Positions 7,379 through 9,253 of a stretch of DNA of 9,253 bases are shown piece by piece (the first letter of the stretch is position 1; the number at the start of each line of letters is the position of its first letter). This DNA comes from Opitutia bacterium (GTDB lineage: Bacteria > Verrucomicrobiota > Verrucomicrobiia > Opitutales > UBA953): the NCBI GenBank assembly GCA_947460445.1, contig CANHHS010000063.1, positions 1 to 9,253 of the forward strand. The letters are read 5' to 3'. Below the pieces are notes generated by a model. It worked only from the letters and a program-made list of their open reading frames with translations. It had not been told where the DNA came from and searched no databases. A program made the position numbers and the translations under genes.

Positions 7379-7419
7379 AGTGGCTTAAGCAGGCTCATTA
7401 AGAGCAGGGAGTAGGAAAA

Positions 7420-7482
7420 GGGAAGGGGCAAGCGGGAAGGGCGGCACAGGCTTATCTTCCTGCTTCCCGCTTGCCCCTTCCC
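7420..7482. repeat. 20-bp perfect inverted repeat between divergent genes
   Basis: The left arm 7420-7439 (GGGAAGGGGCAAGCGGGAAG) is the exact reverse complement of the right arm 7463-7482 and the two are separated by 23 nt. The spacer holds a further 4-bp pairing (CAGG 7447-7450 with CCTG 7459-7462). The arms are almost pure purine and pure pyrimidine. Read on the minus strand, the stem is followed by TTTTCCTACT and then the cysS ATG about 40 nt on, so it could act as a leader hairpin or attenuator for cysS. On the plus strand it lies 19 nt before the SIMPL ATG with no T-run. It could also be a dispersed palindromic repeat or an operator. The repeat itself is directly visible; its function is not known. 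Confidence 0.85.
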
Positions 7483-7501
7483 GCTGCAGTATGGGTTTAC
7501 T

Positions 7502-8245
7502 ATGAACCCTTCACGTCTCGGTTTTTTCTTATTAGGCATTACGCTAGCTTTTGGATTTATTGTTGGCGCTGACCGAATTGGTAAGGCTATCGCCTACCGG
7601 CGGACGTCCCCCGAGCTTACCGTTCGTGGCGTAGCGACACAGCCCGCCAAAGCAGATGTAGCCACGATGGTTTACGGCGTCTCTTGGCGCGGGGAAAACT
7701 ACGCAGCCGGACGTACACAACTCGAACAGCGTCGCGACGTGCTCGTCGCTAAACTTCAATCGGCAGGGATACCACTCGCTGACATTCAAGTACGTGCACA
7801 AGATTTTAACCGTTATCTACCTGCCCCTGTCGGTACGAAGCCAGAGAATATGGGTCGCTTTGCCCGCGGGACCGTACCTGACTTTGCGATTGAGCAACAA
7901 ATTGCGGTGCGTACATCTAAGGTGGACACCATTGCGAAGCTCGCACTTGAGCCCGTTGAGTTCGTCGACGACGTTATTGTCTCACGATCTGCGCCTGCTT
8001 ACCGCATTGCCCAATTGGACGAAGCGAAGCGCGAGTTGCTCGAATCTGCGACCAAAGATGCCCGTCGCCGTGCCGATGTTTTAGTGGCAGGTTCCGGCAG
8101 TAAGGTTGGATCGTTGCTAGAAGCATCCCAAGGTATGTTCGAAGTTACCTCACCCGATAATCCCGAGTCCGACTTTGATACGACCTCGATCAATAAAGTG
8201 ATTCGAGTCGTCGTCACGCTGCGCTTTGAGATTACGAAGGAATAA
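7502..8245 (+). CDS. SIMPL-domain (DUF541) protein, membrane-anchored
   Basis: This is a 247-residue protein with an N-terminal hydrophobic helix (about 7-23, GFFLLGITLAFGFIVGA). It has no obvious signal peptidase site, so it is probably anchored in the inner membrane with the rest in the periplasm. Residues about 38-245 look like the SIMPL/DUF541 fold: it opens with ELTVRGVATQPAKADVAT, continues with a helix carrying ENYAAGRTQLEQRRDVLVAKLQSAGI and the strand DIQVRAQDFNRYL, and has the late helix LDEAKRELLESATKDARRRADVLVAGSGSKVGSLLEAS, closing with INKVIRVVVTLRFEI. Family members include the E. coli periplasmic protein YggE, linked to oxidative stress, and SIMPL-like bacterial cell-surface proteins; the biochemical role is unclear. 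The gene is divergent from cysS and upstream of thrS. The ATG has no Shine-Dalgarno sequence. Confidence 0.88.
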   Translation: MNPSRLGFFLLGITLAFGFIVGADRIGKAIAYRRTSPELTVRGVATQPAKADVATMVYGVSWRGENYAAGRTQLEQRRDVLVAKLQSAGIPLADIQVRAQDFNRYLPAPVGTKPENMGRFARGTVPDFAIEQQIAVRTSKVDTIAKLALEPVEFVDDVIVSRSAPAYRIAQLDEAKRELLESATKDARRRADVLVAGSGSKVGSLLEASQGMFEVTSPDNPESDFDTTSINKVIRVVVTLRFEITKE

Positions 8246-8403
8246 GACTAAAGGCTAAGGACTTAAGATTGATGCTGGGAGATTTAGGGCCTTATCCCCG
8301 AGAGTCCTTGGGTTTTAGGCTTTAGGCCTTCGTCCTTGGTTTCTTTTTCCTGACGCTCCGCCCTTGCCCTAAAGCGTTTCAGTCCCTAGCGAGAAAGCCG
8401 ACC
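8246..8403 (+). other. SIMPL-thrS intergenic region with short word repeats
   Basis: No gene is seen in these 158 nt. They contain repetitive short words: TTTAGGC twice in tandem (8314-8327), GTCCTTGG at 8304-8311 and again at 8332-8339, and CTAAAGGCTAAGGAC (8248-8262), which can pair imperfectly with 8304-8325. A pyrimidine-rich run (TTTCTTTTTCC, 8340-8350) follows. The region presumably holds the end of the SIMPL transcript and the thrS leader and promoter, but I could not identify a convincing -35/-10 pair or a T-box-like element. Confidence 0.5.
8297..8316 (+). terminator. Possible weak intrinsic terminator after the SIMPL gene
   Basis: CCCGAG (8297-8302) can pair with CTTGGG (8307-8312), giving six pairs including one G-U, around the 4-nt loop AGTC. 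TTTT follows at 8313-8316. The stem is short and the T-run is only four, and the hairpin competes with a longer imperfect pairing across 8248-8325, so this is a tentative call. Confidence 0.35.
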
Positions 8404-9253
8404 ATGCAGCCTTCCCGCCAGCCGATGACACCGCTTCAGGAGATTCGCCACTCCGCCGCTCACATGTTGGGCGCAGCCGTGCTCCGTCTTTTCCCCCAAG
8501 CGCAGCTCGACATTGGTCCGCCTACCGATGCCGGTTTCTATTATGATTTTGACCTCGAGCATGCATTTACCGCCGACGACCTCATTAAAATCGAGGACGA
8601 GATGCGTAAAATCACTAAAGAGAATCAACGCTTTGAACGTAAAGAGATGTCACGCGAGGAAGCCGTCGCTTTCATTAAAGAGCGCGGACAAGTTGCCTAT
8701 AAACTTGGTCGCTTAGCCGACATTCCTGAGGGCGAAGCGATTTCGTTCTATACCAACGGAGAATTTTCAGATCTCTGTGCAGGCACTCACGTCCGCTACA
8801 CAGCCCAAGTTAAAGCCTTTAAACTGCTATCCATTGCTGGGGCATTCCACCGTGGGGATGAAAAGAATAAACAACTGCAGCGTATCTATGGTACAGCCTT
8901 CGCGACTAAAGATGAGCTTGAGCAATATTTAGTGCGTATCGAAGAAGCTAAAAAGCGCGACCACCGTCGATTAGGCAAAGAGCTTAAACTTTTCCATATC
9001 GATGAGAAGGTTGGCCAAGGTTTGATTCTTTGGACGCCGAATGGAGCAGTCATTCGTCAGGAACTTCAAAACTTCATCGCCGAACAACTTTTCCAAACTG
9101 GTTATAAGCAGGTATTCACTCCGCACATCGGCAATTTGGATCTTTACCGAACCTCTGGACATTTCCCTTACTATAAAGACGCCCAGTTTCCGCCGTTAGT
9201 TGAGCGTGAAGCTATGGAGATGCTCTCCAAAGAAGGTTGCGGCTGTGGCGAGC
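8404..9253 (+). CDS. thrS: Threonyl-tRNA synthetase, N-terminal part (continues past window)
   Basis: This class II synthetase charges tRNA-Thr and edits mischarged serine. The first 283 codons are visible. The editing domain is present with its metal/catalytic signatures HSAAH (16-20) and DLCAGTH (123-129, Cys125 and His129). It is followed by FHRGDEKNKQLQRIYGTAF (148-166), the linker EEAKKRDHRRLGKELKLFHI, and the start of the catalytic core WTPNGAVIRQELQNFI (210-225) and SGHFPYYKD (251-259). The protein begins about 57 residues later than E. coli ThrRS, so the N-terminal TGS domain is absent; an in-frame TAG at 8323-8325 and the lack of usable starts make a missed upstream part unlikely. 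After residue 261, where other ThrRS soon reach ENRxYxxKPMNCP, the sequence reads PPLVEREAMEMLSKEGCGCG, an apparent insertion continuing off the edge. ATG at 8404 is chosen; ATG at 8425 is an alternative. Only a weak purine stretch (GAGAAAG) precedes it. Confidence 0.96.
   Translation, partial: MQPSRQPMTPLQEIRHSAAHMLGAAVLRLFPQAQLDIGPPTDAGFYYDFDLEHAFTADDLIKIEDEMRKITKENQRFERKEMSREEAVAFIKERGQVAYKLGRLADIPEGEAISFYTNGEFSDLCAGTHVRYTAQVKAFKLLSIAGAFHRGDEKNKQLQRIYGTAFATKDELEQYLVRIEEAKKRDHRRLGKELKLFHIDEKVGQGLILWTPNGAVIRQELQNFIAEQLFQTGYKQVFTPHIGNLDLYRTSGHFPYYKDAQFPPLVEREAMEMLSKEGCGCGE

Noticed and set aside
7483..7501. TATGGG as a -10 box for the SIMPL gene
   Set aside because: It lies only a few bases before the ATG and has no -35 at suitable spacing, so it is not reported as a promoter.
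8246..8403. T-box or other known riboswitch in the thrS leader
   Set aside because: I found no T-box-like sequence, no specifier stem and no strong terminator directly before thrS; T-boxes are also chiefly a Firmicutes feature.

Overview
This window is chromosomal housekeeping DNA from a bacterium, most likely of the Verrucomicrobiota and perhaps Opitutae-like. The assignment is an inference. It rests on the lysine/alanine/proline-rich N-terminal tail of the primary sigma factor, on a small lipoprotein with an 'NINRWRSQLGLPP' motif that I associate with Verrucomicrobia and Planctomycetes, and on the general look of CysRS, DnaG and ThrRS. No rRNA, tRNA, phage, transposon or CRISPR sequence is visible.

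Layout: six genes lie on the minus strand, read from high to low coordinates: cysS (cysteinyl-tRNA synthetase), dnaG (primase), rpoD (primary sigma factor), a small lipoprotein of unknown function whose ATG overlaps the rpoD stop, ychF (OBG-family ATPase/GTPase), and a second lipoprotein cut by the window edge. A hairpin followed by a U-rich run lies just after cysS and probably separates it from dnaG-rpoD. dnaG and rpoD are 19 nt apart, as in the classical macromolecular synthesis operon, but rpsU is not next to dnaG. On the plus strand, divergent from cysS, is a membrane-anchored SIMPL-domain (DUF541) protein, followed after a leader of 158 nt by thrS (threonyl-tRNA synthetase), which runs off the right edge.

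The genes cover replication initiation (DnaG), transcription initiation (RpoD), aminoacylation (CysS, ThrS), ribosome-associated NTPase function (YchF) and the cell envelope (two lipoproteins and SIMPL). I see no defence or mobile system. The points most worth a second look are: a DnaG whose N-terminal zinc-binding domain keeps its fold signature but has lost three of four zinc ligands; a 20-bp perfect inverted repeat between the divergent cysS and SIMPL starts; a ThrRS without a TGS domain and with an insertion in its catalytic core; an envelope lipoprotein translationally coupled to rpoD; and a general lack of Shine-Dalgarno sequences before these essential genes.
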